Assembly: GCA_031549885.1 (NCBI GenBank)
Contig: JAVBPD010000025.1
Location: 1-21,481, forward strand
From: WQUF01 sp031549885
GTDB lineage: Bacteria > Bacillota > Clostridia > Clostridiales > Clostridiaceae
Direction of reading: 5' to 3'
Length of the DNA stretch: 21,481 nucleotides
This document shows, piece by piece, positions 1 through 7,665 of this stretch (positions are counted from its first letter, which is position 1; each line of letters starts with the position of its first letter). A model generated the notes under the pieces. The model was not told the DNA's origin. It searched no databases and worked only from the letters and a program-made list of their open reading frames with translations. The translations under genes and the position numbers were made by a program.

Positions 1-132
1 GGAAAGTTTAAATATGTATTTAAAGTTAAATATGATGAAGAAACCATGGAGCTTTATGCTGATAAAAATATAATTGATAAAAACTTGTTAAAGAAATTAA
101 ACTCAAAAACTTGTGCAGAATTCTTTAAATAA
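1..132 (+). CDS. C-terminal end of an unknown protein (partial)
   Basis: An open frame runs from the first base to a TAA at 130-132 and gives the last 43 residues of a protein that begins outside the window. The fragment is lysine-rich and charged, with one cysteine, and ends in CAEFFK. No family motif is visible, so no function is proposed. It is convergent with the histidine kinase gene that ends at 397. Coding status rests on an uninterrupted frame to the window edge and a plausible soluble composition, so it is only moderately sure. Confidence 0.5.
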   Translation, partial: GKFKYVFKVKYDEETMELYADKNIIDKNLLKKLNSKTCAEFFK

Positions 133-396
133 TATTTACTGAATTTAAAATAAGTCAAAACTAAATAAGAGCATTCTTTCATAAAACCCTTTCAAAAAAA
201 GAAAAACATGTCAGGGTTATTTGCCATATCTAAAAACATCTATTTAAAGAACAGTGTCTTTTCTTTTTAAATTTTCCCCTTGTCGAATGTAAATTTCAAA
301 GTAAATTTTGTCTTAAAAAATTTTTTTAAAAATAGGAATATTTTAAACTATACTTTCTTGAAGGTGTAGTTAATTTTAATTATCAAAACTAGTTCA
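133..396. other. Convergent intergenic region, 264 bases
   Basis: This lies between two converging genes. It is strongly A+T-rich with poly-A/poly-T stretches near 315-332. The only structure with some support is the hairpin at 346-371, listed separately. A short AACCCT/AGGGTT inverted repeat near 185-219 has a long loop and no good T-tract. No supported gene is seen. Confidence 0.5.
346..383 (+). terminator. Possible terminator between converging genes
   Basis: AACTATACTTT (346-356) can pair with AAGGTGTAGTT (361-371) around a CTTG loop. That gives 11 pairs on the + transcript, two of them G-U, followed by the T-rich AATTTTAATTAT. On the - transcript the same two positions become A-C mismatches, so the hairpin favours the + strand. 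It sits about 210 bases after the + gene's stop, which weakens the assignment. Confidence 0.35.
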
Positions 397-1395
397 CTAT
401 TCAAATTCTATTTTTTTATCAAAAAATCCAATTACAACTTTAGTTGAAACCCCTAATTCTGATGATATACTTATAGAATGAGAAAGCTTTGAAAGTATAG
501 TTTTGCATAAATAAAGCCCAATTCCGGTAGATTTCTTATCCATTCTACCATTAAAACCCGTAAAGCCTTTTTCAAAAATTCTAGGAATATCTTCTTTATA
601 AATACCAATTCCAGTATCTTCAATTGAAATCTCTCTTTTAACATCATCTATAGAAATAGTTATATTGCCTTCTTTAGTATATTTAAGAGCATTAGATAAA
701 ATTTGTTCAAAAGCAAATAAAAACCACTTTTCATCTGTTACCGAATACAGAGTTTTATCGTTAAAATTAAGTTTAATTTTTTTATAAATAAATAATATAG
801 AATATTTTTTAATACCTTGCTTAACTATATTTGATATATCATAGCTTTTTAAAACAAAGTCAGACATTTCATCAATTCTTAAATAGTTAAGCACCATATC
901 TACATATTGTTCAATTTTAAAAAGCTCTTGTTCTAAATTTTCCTTTGAAGAATTGGTTTTTAAAAGTATACGCATTGCAGAAATAGGTGTTTTTATTTGA
1001 TGTACCCACATGCTATAATAATCTATCATATCCGTTCTTAAAATATCTTGTTTAGATATTAATTTAGAATTATTTTCATATAACTTTTTTATGATTAATT
1101 GATATTTCTCCTCAATAATTGTATTAGCTTCAATAAATCCTTCCATGGTTTCATTTATTTTATGACAAAAATCTGATAAGTACATATATTTTTTATAATA
1201 AGAAGAAAAGTCCACTAAAATCAAAACAACAGAAAGTGTAAAAGCTAATAAAAGCGCATATTCAATTATTTTAATATCAATTCTATTTAAATAAAATACC
1301 AATAAAAATATAAAAACTATAAATAAAAATGAAATAAACATTTTCCCATTATCTTTTAAATAACTTAAAAACACTTTAAATCTATAATTCATCAT
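397..1395 (-). CDS. BceS-like intramembrane-sensing histidine kinase
   Basis: Membrane sensor kinase of 332 aa. Two closely spaced hydrophobic helices (about residues 19-36 and 45-63) leave almost no extracellular loop, which is the architecture of BceS-type kinases that sense through a partner ABC transporter. The H-box is HQIKTPIS with the phospho-accepting His at about residue 132. The N-box ILSNALKYT and the G-boxes EDTGIGI and STGIGLYL form the ATP-binding domain. The start chosen is ATG at 1395, overlapping the response regulator stop by 14 bases. A TTG at 1410 is in frame but sits directly on the AAAGGA sequence. It is co-transcribed after the response regulator. The known role of the family is sensing and resistance to cell-wall-active peptides. 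The usual BceAB-type permease genes are not next to it here. Confidence 0.85.
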   Translation of the reverse strand: MMNYRFKVFLSYLKDNGKMFISFLFIVFIFLLVFYLNRIDIKIIEYALLLAFTLSVVLILVDFSSYYKKYMYLSDFCHKINETMEGFIEANTIIEEKYQLIIKKLYENNSKLISKQDILRTDMIDYYSMWVHQIKTPISAMRILLKTNSSKENLEQELFKIEQYVDMVLNYLRIDEMSDFVLKSYDISNIVKQGIKKYSILFIYKKIKLNFNDKTLYSVTDEKWFLFAFEQILSNALKYTKEGNITISIDDVKREISIEDTGIGIYKEDIPRIFEKGFTGFNGRMDKKSTGIGLYLCKTILSKLSHSISISSELGVSTKVVIGFFDKKIEFE

Positions 1396-2062
1396 ACAAT
1401 AAATAACCAATTCCTTTTTTAGTTAAAATAACATTACAAAGACCAATTCCCTCAAGCTTCTTTCTAAGCCTTGTTATATTTACCGTTAAAGTATTATCAT
1501 CTACAAAGCTTTCGCTATCCCATAAAAATTTCATAATATCTTCCCTAGGTACAGTTTGCCCTCTATTTTGAATAAGAACCTGTAAAATTTTAATTTCATT
1601 TTTAGTCAAATCGCATTTAACGTCATTAAATGTAATTGATGAATCGCTAAGATTAATAATTGCACCACCATATTCTAAAATACTAATGCTTCCTTGAAAT
1701 GAATAAGCACGCCTTAGCATTGCTTGTATTTTTGCAAGTAATACATTTAAATCAAACGGTTTTGCAATAAAATCATCTCCACCTAAATTTACAGCCATGA
1801 CTATGTTCATGTTATCAGATGCAGAAGATAAAAAGATAATAGGCACATTTGAAATTTTTCTAATCTCCTGGCATAAATGATAGCCATTATAAAATGGAAG
1901 AATAATATCCAAAAGGACAAGTTGAGGCTCAAACTCTTTAAAGTCCTTCATAACATTTTGAAAATCATAAACCGATTTAACATCATAATTCCACTTTTTT
2001 AAATAATCGTATAAGTTTTGAGAAATGGTTTCGTCATCCTCAATAATTAATATTTTAAACAT
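1382..2062 (-). CDS. BceR-like response regulator (OmpR/PhoB family)
   Basis: DNA-binding response regulator of 226 aa that should receive phosphate from the kinase encoded immediately downstream. The receiver domain occupies about residues 1-115, with acidic D9/D10, phospho-acceptor D52 in VLLDIILP, and the conserved lysine K101 in AKPFD. A winged-helix output domain fills about residues 128-226. The start is ATG at 2062, because AAAGGTGA lies about five bases upstream. The GTG at 2071 would fall inside that ribosome binding site. The gene begins only 32 bases after a terminator hairpin of the upstream operon, so it probably has its own promoter. The target genes of such regulators are normally an adjacent bacitracin/antimicrobial-peptide ABC transporter, which is not seen here. 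Confidence 0.88.
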   Translation of the reverse strand: MFKILIIEDDETISQNLYDYLKKWNYDVKSVYDFQNVMKDFKEFEPQLVLLDIILPFYNGYHLCQEIRKISNVPIIFLSSASDNMNIVMAVNLGGDDFIAKPFDLNVLLAKIQAMLRRAYSFQGSISILEYGGAIINLSDSSITFNDVKCDLTKNEIKILQVLIQNRGQTVPREDIMKFLWDSESFVDDNTLTVNITRLRKKLEGIGLCNVILTKKGIGYLLYDEL

Positions 2063-2080
2063 CTCAATCACCTTTAAAAC

Positions 2081-2109
2081 ATAATATCATAATAAAAAGG
2101 CTCAAGCAA
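2081..2109 (-). promoter_or_regulatory. Candidate sigma-A promoter for bceRS-like genes
   Basis: On the - strand TTGCTT (2104-2109) and TATTAT (2081-2086) are separated by 17 bases. The -35 box lies inside the descending arm of the upstream operon's terminator. Predicted start is near 2074, leaving a short leader before the ribosome binding site. The support is consensus match and position only. Confidence 0.4.
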
Positions 2110-2136
2110 TGAGCTATCAAAACTCATTGATGAACC
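2094..2136 (-). terminator. Rho-independent terminator of the hydroxyproline operon
   Basis: On the - transcript GGTTCA-t-CAATGAG pairs with CTCATTG-ct-TGAGCC, 13 pairs with one G-U and a small internal loop. The loop is nine bases and TTTTTATTAT follows. It lies about 85 bases after the stop of the dapA-family gene and ends that operon before the response regulator. Confidence 0.75.
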
Positions 2137-2144
2137 TATTTAAA

Positions 2145-2207
2145 CCTTAAAGCCTTCAAAGTCTAAGGGTAAATTTTTAAGAAGCAATTTTTAAGAAGTC
2201 TTTAAGG
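2145..2207. repeat. Imperfect inverted repeat containing a 13-base direct repeat
   Basis: CCTTAAAG-c-CTTC (2145-2157) is complementary to GAAG-t-CTTTAAGG (2195-2207) apart from the central base. The 37-base interval carries AATTTTTAAGAAG at 2172-2184, repeated at 2186-2198. It lies in the 3' untranslated part of the hydroxyproline operon, just before its terminator. Its role is unknown. It may help protect or terminate the transcript. Confidence 0.5.
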
Positions 2208-2219
2208 CAATTTTCATTA

Positions 2220-3116
2220 TTATATTGCCCCAATTTGTTTTAAAACTCCCTTGAGAGCTTCAATTTCACTTTCCTCAAGTGGAAGTCTAGGATATCTAGG
2301 AGGCCCAGCCACGCATCCAACAAGCTCAGCACCAGCTTTAGTTGTTTGAACTAATTTTCCGCATGTCTCAAGCAGTGTAAATAAAGGCATAATTTTAAAG
2401 TATAATTCCTTTGCTTCATTTATCTTTCCTTCTTGAACTAAATCAAATAAATCTTGACATTCTTTTGGAATTATGTTTCCAGCAACACAAATCCAGCCTA
2501 CAGCTCCAAGAATAAAAGCTTCAAAAGCTAAATCCTCACAACCATTGAAAACCTTCATGTTGCCACCAGTTTCAAATTGAATATCTCTAACTCTTCTAAT
2601 ATCTCCAGAAGCATCTTTTAAATATTCTACGTTTTTAACCTTGCTTATTTCTTTAAAAGTGCTAGGAACAACATCTACTCCACTACATGGTGGATTATTA
2701 TATGCCATAATAGGTATATTAACATTCTCTCCTACCATGCGGAAAAATTCAACAATTTCTTTTTGAGTTGGCAAAGAATAATAAGGATTTATTATCATTG
2801 CAGCATCTGCGCCAATTTCTTCAGCATATTTAGTGTATCTAATTACTTCTTGGGTAGTTCCAGCTGCTGTTCCAACAATTACAGGTACTCTGCCATTAAC
2901 ATGCTCAACTGCTGTTTTTGCTATTAAATCCCTTTCGGAAGAAGAGAGAGAAACAAATTCACCAGTACTACCTGTAACACATAGTCCTGCAATTCCTTTA
3001 GAAATTTGCCAATCAATATTTGACTTTAATCCATCAATATCAACTTTTTGGTCTTCTGTCATAGGAGTTATCATAACAGTGAAAACTCCACGTAAAGTTT
3101 TTCTTTCATTTTTCAT
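2220..3116 (-). CDS. DapA-family lyase, probable 1-pyrroline-4-hydroxy-2-carboxylate deaminase
   Basis: Class I aldolase-fold enzyme of 298 aa from the dihydrodipicolinate synthase/N-acetylneuraminate lyase family. Visible features are the GSTGE motif at residues 49-53, the catalytic tyrosine Y139 in AYNNP, and the Schiff-base lysine K167 in EYLKDAS. A role in lysine synthesis is unlikely, because the gene is last in an operon with a proline racemase-like enzyme and an amino-acid dehydrogenase. In known 4-hydroxyproline pathways a DapA relative converts 1-pyrroline-4-hydroxy-2-carboxylate to 2,5-dioxopentanoate plus ammonia, and that is the inferred job here. The start is ATG at 3116, eight bases after GGAGG. 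The in-frame TTG at 3131 precedes that site. The family assignment is firm, and the exact substrate is inferred from neighbours. Confidence 0.8.
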   Translation of the reverse strand: MKNERKTLRGVFTVMITPMTEDQKVDIDGLKSNIDWQISKGIAGLCVTGSTGEFVSLSSSERDLIAKTAVEHVNGRVPVIVGTAAGTTQEVIRYTKYAEEIGADAAMIINPYYSLPTQKEIVEFFRMVGENVNIPIMAYNNPPCSGVDVVPSTFKEISKVKNVEYLKDASGDIRRVRDIQFETGGNMKVFNGCEDLAFEAFILGAVGWICVAGNIIPKECQDLFDLVQEGKINEAKELYFKIMPLFTLLETCGKLVQTTKAGAELVGCVAGPPRYPRLPLEESEIEALKGVLKQIGAI

Positions 3117-3141
3117 AAAAATTTCCTCCAAATTTTATTTT

Positions 3142-4320
3142 TTAATTTGATACCTTAAATCTTCTAAAATCTAATGGGCTTATATCAATCCTCTGCTCAT
3201 TTTTTGTAATTATATTGGTCATAATTTCTGCAGATATAAGCGACAGCCCTATTCCATCTCCCTCATGTCCACAAGATATATAAAAACCTTTAATATCAGT
3301 ATCTGATACTATTGGAAAATGGTCTTTTGCAAAAGGCCTAAGTCCAGCATAGGATCTTATTACATTAATATCCTTCATACAAGGAAAAAAATGCACAGCT
3401 CTCTTTGCCAAAGCTCTCAATACTTCTATATTTGTACTTGTATCACGTCCCACAAACCTTCTGCTGCTTCCTATTAAAAAGTTATTTGCAGCAGTTGGTT
3501 CAAAGACAAATGCCACTCCATATTCTTCAATATCAGAAGTTACATCCCTTTTATAATCGCTTCCTTGAAATTTAGCCATTAAATAGCCAAATTCAACTAC
3601 CTTTCTTCTGGCTACTTGATAGGTTTGTTCTGCAACTAATATTTGACCTTGTCTTGCTTCAATTGGTATATCAAGCCCAACCATTTCACCAATTTCCTTA
3701 GACCAAATACCAGCTGAGCAAATAACTTTATCAGTTAATATTTCCCCATTATCAGTAATTACCTTTGAAATCTCACCTTTTTCATTCCTTTCAATGGCTA
3801 AAACAGAAGTATTAAGCATAAATTCTGCTCCATGTTTTTTTGCGCCTAAGGTGAGTCCATAGCATAAGCCCATTGGATACACAGAACCATCGCAAGAAAC
3901 TTCCAATCCTCCAATAACTCTAGGAGATAAAAGCGGCTCATCTTCATGAACTTCTCTTTCATCTAATATTCTAGCAGGTATTCCAGAGGCTAAAAGTCCA
4001 TCGCAGTATTCTTTAGCCTTTTGCATTTCTATTTCATTTTCCATCAAATTCAAACTGCCCTTTCGAGTCCATTCAAAATTATAATCAAGTTCATTTTGAA
4101 GAATAGGAAATTTATCTTGGCTTAATTTTGCAAGTTTACTATCATAACCAGGCATTTTATCAGATATTAGCACATTGCCATCGCATTTACTAGAAGTTCC
4201 ATCTGCTATATCTCCCTTTTCAACTAAAATCACCTTAGCACCAGTTTTTGAAAGATAATAAGCTGTAGAAGTACCTATGATTCCTCCACCAATAATGACA
4301 ACATCAGCATTTTTACTCAT
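3142..4320 (-). CDS. FAD-dependent amino-acid dehydrogenase, DAO-type subunit
   Basis: Flavoprotein of 392 aa of the D-amino-acid oxidase/glycine oxidase-like family. The N-terminal dinucleotide-binding motif GGGIIGTSTAYYLS lies at residues 11-24, and the C-terminal flavin-site signature CGHEGDGIGLS begins near residue 350. In multi-subunit dehydrogenases such as HcnABC and the hydroxyproline dehydrogenases, this subunit oxidises the amino-acid substrate and passes electrons to partner subunits. Here the expected substrate is cis-4-hydroxy-D-proline made by the epimerase upstream. The start is ATG at 4320, eight bases from AGGAGG, and overlaps the preceding gene's stop by eight bases, which implies translational coupling. 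A GTG at 4326 is too close to the ribosome binding site. A proline or other imino-acid substrate cannot be excluded. Confidence 0.83.
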   Translation of the reverse strand: MSKNADVVIIGGGIIGTSTAYYLSKTGAKVILVEKGDIADGTSSKCDGNVLISDKMPGYDSKLAKLSQDKFPILQNELDYNFEWTRKGSLNLMENEIEMQKAKEYCDGLLASGIPARILDEREVHEDEPLLSPRVIGGLEVSCDGSVYPMGLCYGLTLGAKKHGAEFMLNTSVLAIERNEKGEISKVITDNGEILTDKVICSAGIWSKEIGEMVGLDIPIEARQGQILVAEQTYQVARRKVVEFGYLMAKFQGSDYKRDVTSDIEEYGVAFVFEPTAANNFLIGSSRRFVGRDTSTNIEVLRALAKRAVHFFPCMKDINVIRSYAGLRPFAKDHFPIVSDTDIKGFYISCGHEGDGIGLSLISAEIMTNIITKNEQRIDISPLDFRRFKVSN

Positions 4321-5143
4321 TATCACAACCTCCTAATTCTCCAAATGAAATTGGCCTCACAGGAGCTCTATCTGTTGATGGAACTAAAAGAGACATATTT
4401 TTTCCGATTTCTTCAGAAATAATCCTAGAAACCAACTTGCCACAGGTTCTTCCTTGACATAAACCCATACCTGCTCTAACCCTTCTTTTAACTCCAGTTA
4501 TAGAATCTGCCATACCTTCTTTAATAGCCTTTCTTATTTCGCCAGCAGTTATTTCTTCACATCTGCAAACTAAAATATCATCAGGAATAATTTCATTATT
4601 TTCAACAGCATCTGTAGAAACTTCTACAGCTTTAGAATTTAATCTTTTTATACTTCGAACTGTATCAGCATAAACCTTTGGAATTGCAATTGTAACAACA
4701 ACAGTATTATCATTAATCTTAGGATTCATGATTTTAACTACTTTTCCCATGCATACAAATTCACCTGCCCTATTTACAGCTAAAACCTCATCATTTACTT
4801 TTGGCAGCGGCAAATATTCAAATGGAAAGGAAACAGTAGCTTCTGTTTCGCTATATGCCTTATTTATAATGAAAATGGCAAGGCCAGAACAAGCTGCCAC
4901 GCACATAGAGCATCCAGTGCATTTAGAAAAATCTAAAGATGGACAATTAGTTATAGGGCTTCCAATGGTTATTGCTTTAAATTTACATGCATTTTCACAA
5001 GGATTGCATGGAATCTCTTGAACACACTCTATAATGGCTACAGGTCCTTTATTAAAGCGCTCATCAGTTGGCCAAGAATTAAATGTCTTTATTTCTTCAA
5101 TAGACGGATACCCTCTAGTAATTATTGAACTTTTATCATCCAT
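4313..5143 (-). CDS. Iron-sulfur subunit with 4Fe-4S and BFD-like domains
   Basis: Electron-transfer protein of 276 aa. Cysteines at 40, 46, 49, 53 and 67, and the motif CTGCSMCVAAC at 75-85, indicate ferredoxin-type 4Fe-4S binding, with one complete CxxCxxCxxxC set and a second, irregular one. After a middle domain (about 95-185), C193 and C195 with C229 and C234 form the four-cysteine pattern of a BFD-like [2Fe-2S] domain. Such a protein would carry electrons from the flavin subunits to an acceptor. It lies one base after the preceding gene, with GGAGGG eight bases before ATG 5143. The gene order and domain content tie it to the amino-acid dehydrogenase complex. Its electron acceptor is not evident. 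Confidence 0.8.
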   Translation of the reverse strand: MDDKSSIITRGYPSIEEIKTFNSWPTDERFNKGPVAIIECVQEIPCNPCENACKFKAITIGSPITNCPSLDFSKCTGCSMCVAACSGLAIFIINKAYSETEATVSFPFEYLPLPKVNDEVLAVNRAGEFVCMGKVVKIMNPKINDNTVVVTIAIPKVYADTVRSIKRLNSKAVEVSTDAVENNEIIPDDILVCRCEEITAGEIRKAIKEGMADSITGVKRRVRAGMGLCQGRTCGKLVSRIISEEIGKNMSLLVPSTDRAPVRPISFGELGGCDNE

Positions 5144-5144
5144 C

Positions 5145-6236
5145 TTAAAAGCCCTCCTTTATAATTCTTGACTTAGCATTTAACCTTTTCTCACCAAAAG
5201 GTCCTTGCCTTAATGCAATAAGCCTAGCTTTTATTTCATCTTTTTTTATTTTAGCTTCATCTTTACTAAAATATCCTAAATTTTCAGCAATACTTAACCC
5301 TGCAAGCCTTCCCTCATCCATAGCTGTATTTGCTTCTTCAACACCAGCTGTATCTCCTGCAATATATATTCCAGGTATGCTAGTTTGCATGTTTTCATCA
5401 TGAATTGGCATCCACCCTCCAAGCTCTGGAATATACTTATGAGATACACCAGCCATCCAAGAAGCTTCAGTCAATGGTCTAAGTCCTGTTGCTACAGAAA
5501 TAACATCTACTTCTAAAACTTTTTCAGTTCCAGGTATTTTATTAAACTTATCATCAATTTCGCAGATTACAGCTCTCTCAACTTTATCTTTACCTTCAGC
5601 TCGTATAATAGTGTGTTTTAAGAAAAATGGCACCCCTGCTCTTCTCACCTTAGCAGCATGCACTCCATAAGCCCCTATTCTAGGAAGTGCCTCTACAATG
5701 CCAACTACTTCAGCACCTGCTTGAATAAGCTGGTAAGTAACGATAACTCCTACATTTCCACTTCCAACCATTAAAATTCTATTTCCAGGAAGCACACGAT
5801 TTACATTTATCATCGTTTGAGCAGCACCAGCACCCATAACGCCAGGAAGCGTCCAACCCTCAAAATTAACTGCATTTTCAGATGCACCAGTAGCCACTAA
5901 AACTGATTTAGCATTAAGTATCTCAAGTTTCCCATTGTGCTTAATTGAAACTCCTTTATCCTTTGTTAAATCAATTACCTCTGAATCAAGCCAAACTTCT
6001 ACGCCAAGCTTTTTAGTTTCAGATAATAACTGTTTGCCAATATCAATACCTCTAATTCCAGCACTATGCTCTTTAGACCCAAAGAACTTATGAATCTGTT
6101 TGAAAAGCTGTCCTCCAGCTTTTTTATTCTCATCAACAACAAGCACCTTGCAACCAGACTTTGCAATTTCAATAGATGCAGCAAGCCCAGCAGGTCCTCC
6201 TCCAATAATTATAACTTCTTTATTAAATTCATTCAA
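5145..6236 (-). CDS. NAD(P)/FAD-dependent oxidoreductase subunit, HcnB-like
   Basis: Pyridine-nucleotide-disulfide-type flavoprotein of 363 aa. The FAD motif IIGGGPAG is at about residues 10-17, a second nucleotide-binding GSGNVG at 158-163, and the FAD-closing motif YIAGDTAG at 291-298. It resembles the B subunit of hydrogen-cyanide-synthase-like and opine/hydroxyproline dehydrogenases, which works with a small 2Fe-2S protein and a DAO-type subunit, all encoded here. The start is TTG at 6236. AGAGGTG lies seven bases upstream, inside the end of the preceding gene, and no in-frame ATG is close. Subunit assignment is from family and context. Whether the second nucleotide site binds NAD or another flavin is not known from sequence. 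Confidence 0.82.
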   Translation of the reverse strand: MNEFNKEVIIIGGGPAGLAASIEIAKSGCKVLVVDENKKAGGQLFKQIHKFFGSKEHSAGIRGIDIGKQLLSETKKLGVEVWLDSEVIDLTKDKGVSIKHNGKLEILNAKSVLVATGASENAVNFEGWTLPGVMGAGAAQTMINVNRVLPGNRILMVGSGNVGVIVTYQLIQAGAEVVGIVEALPRIGAYGVHAAKVRRAGVPFFLKHTIIRAEGKDKVERAVICEIDDKFNKIPGTEKVLEVDVISVATGLRPLTEASWMAGVSHKYIPELGGWMPIHDENMQTSIPGIYIAGDTAGVEEANTAMDEGRLAGLSIAENLGYFSKDEAKIKKDEIKARLIALRQGPFGEKRLNAKSRIIKEGF

Positions 6237-6238
6237 AA

Positions 6239-6550
6239 TTAAGCACCTCTTTTACCTTTGCCATGCTGAGTGTTTACTACCATACCATCCTCAACAGGTG
6301 TAATACATGTTCTCACATTTGGCACGCCATTTACTGTCATTACACAATCTGTGCATTGCCCTATACCACAATAAATTCCCCTTGGTTCATGTTTTTTTTC
6401 GGTGAACCTATGAATCTTAATTCCATTTGCAAGAAGAGTAGCAGCAATAACCTCACCTTTAATTGCTTTAAGCGCTTTCCCATCAAATGTTATTGTAACT
6501 GTTTCATCATCATTTATATTTCCCAAAATTGGGTGTTCAAGAACTCGCAT
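6239..6550 (-). CDS. Small 2Fe-2S ferredoxin-like subunit, HcnA-like
   Basis: Protein of 103 aa with a plant-type [2Fe-2S] pattern: C61, C66 and C69 in CGIGQCTDC, and C82 further on. It matches the small iron-sulfur subunit of multi-subunit amino-acid dehydrogenases, equivalent to HcnA or the N-terminal part of sarcosine oxidase alpha. In that role it relays electrons between flavin subunits. The start is ATG at 6550 behind AGGTGA. The TTG at 6553 lies within the spacer and is less likely. It follows the epimerase gene by 18 bases and its stop is two bases before the next start, so the genes are clearly one operon. Confidence 0.82.
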   Translation of the reverse strand: MRVLEHPILGNINDDETVTITFDGKALKAIKGEVIAATLLANGIKIHRFTEKKHEPRGIYCGIGQCTDCVMTVNGVPNVRTCITPVEDGMVVNTQHGKGKRGA

Positions 6551-6568
6551 CAAATCACCTCCATTTAA

Positions 6569-7579
6569 CTAACTTAAAACAAATCCCTCTTGAAATGGAT
6601 CGTCTGGATCAATCATAAAAGTATGCATTCCTGTTATATAAGCACTGCCAGTTATTTCAGGCAAAATAGCACGAATTCCACCTTCTAATACCTCTTCAAC
6701 CACTTTTCCTTTAAATATGCTGCCTATTATGCTCTCATAAACAAATTCTTCTCCAATTTTAATCTCACCCTTAGAATACATAAGAGCAAGCTTAGCAGAA
6801 GTTCCAGTTCCACAAGGAGAGCGATCTATAGCAGCTCCAGGTGGTATAGTAACTGCATTTTTTAAATTTGCATAAGATACAGTTGGAGGACCATAGAATT
6901 CTATATGAGTAACTTCATTAATATATGGCTTTTCAGGATGGCAAACCTTTACTTGACTATTAAGGGCCTTTCTTAATTTAGAAGAAGCTTCGATTAATTT
7001 ACTTGCATTTTCAGGAGCAATTTTAATGCCAAACCTTTCAGCAGGTACAATAGCATAAACATTTCCACCATAGCTAATGTCTAATACTACTTTCCCATAT
7101 CCTTCAACGTCTATTTCAACATCTTCTTTCATAACAAAAGAGGGTACATTTTTAAAGCTAACTTCTTTTGCAACACCATCTTTTACAAGCACTTTAACAG
7201 AAACAAGGCCTGCAGGTGTATCTAAGTTAATATAGGTATAAGGTTCTACTACAGGAACCATTCCTGACTCAACAAGAGCTGTAGATACTCCAATAGTATC
7301 ATGGCCACACATAGGTAAATAACACCCTACTTCAGTGTAAATAACCCCTATATCAGCTCCTTTAGTACAAGGAGTTGTTAAAATAGCTCCAGACATAACA
7401 TCATTTCCTCTAGGCTCATTCATTAAAACTTTTCTTATATAATCACAATTTTCTTTAAGATATAACATCTTTTCAGACATAGTATTTCCTGGTATTACAG
7501 GAATTCCTCCAACTACAGTTCTCGTTGGTTCTCCACCAGTGTGAGTGTCTATAGTCTGAAAAGTTCTTCTAATTTTCAT
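6569..7579 (-). CDS. Proline racemase family, probable 4-hydroxyproline 2-epimerase
   Basis: Cytosolic cofactor-independent enzyme of 336 aa that should invert the alpha carbon of 4-hydroxyproline (or proline). Both catalytic cysteines of the family are present: C91 in MCGHDTIG and C256 in DRSPCGTGTSAK. Two cysteines point to a racemase/epimerase. In the trans-3-hydroxyproline dehydratase branch the second is replaced. The C-terminal half closely resembles clostridial proline racemase as I remember it, so proline itself remains a possible substrate. The downstream dehydrogenase subunits and DapA-family enzyme favour hydroxyproline. The start is ATG at 7579, eight bases from AAAGGA. The ATG at 7588 abuts the ribosome binding site. 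It is the first gene of the six-gene operon. Confidence 0.82.
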   Translation of the reverse strand: MKIRRTFQTIDTHTGGEPTRTVVGGIPVIPGNTMSEKMLYLKENCDYIRKVLMNEPRGNDVMSGAILTTPCTKGADIGVIYTEVGCYLPMCGHDTIGVSTALVESGMVPVVEPYTYINLDTPAGLVSVKVLVKDGVAKEVSFKNVPSFVMKEDVEIDVEGYGKVVLDISYGGNVYAIVPAERFGIKIAPENASKLIEASSKLRKALNSQVKVCHPEKPYINEVTHIEFYGPPTVSYANLKNAVTIPPGAAIDRSPCGTGTSAKLALMYSKGEIKIGEEFVYESIIGSIFKGKVVEEVLEGGIRAILPEITGSAYITGMHTFMIDPDDPFQEGFVLS

Positions 7580-7665
7580 TATTAACATCCTTTCCTTAGA
7601 AAAATTGCAGTCGATTTCAAAATAAATTATTTCATCAAAACTTTTATTTATTTAATTATTCAAAA

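Noticed and set aside
185..220. AACCCT/AGGGTT inverted repeat as a terminator
   Set aside because: Only six pairs with a loop over 20 bases and no convincing T-tract.
209..271. 20-codon frame starting ATG in the first intergenic region
   Set aside because: No ribosome binding site and no conserved feature. It is very short.
2833..3150. Open frame on + opposite the dapA-family gene
   Set aside because: It is antisense to a clear enzyme gene, has no ribosome binding site and no recognisable protein features.
4728..5021. Open frame on + opposite the iron-sulfur subunit
   Set aside because: It is a mirror of a cysteine-motif-bearing gene and has no independent coding signal.
5999..6205. Second frame on - inside the HcnB-like gene
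   Set aside because: It overlaps the conserved FAD domain in another frame, with no ribosome binding site.
6263..6568. Open frame on + opposite the 2Fe-2S subunit
   Set aside because: It is antisense to a gene with an intact ferredoxin motif and its composition is not protein-like.
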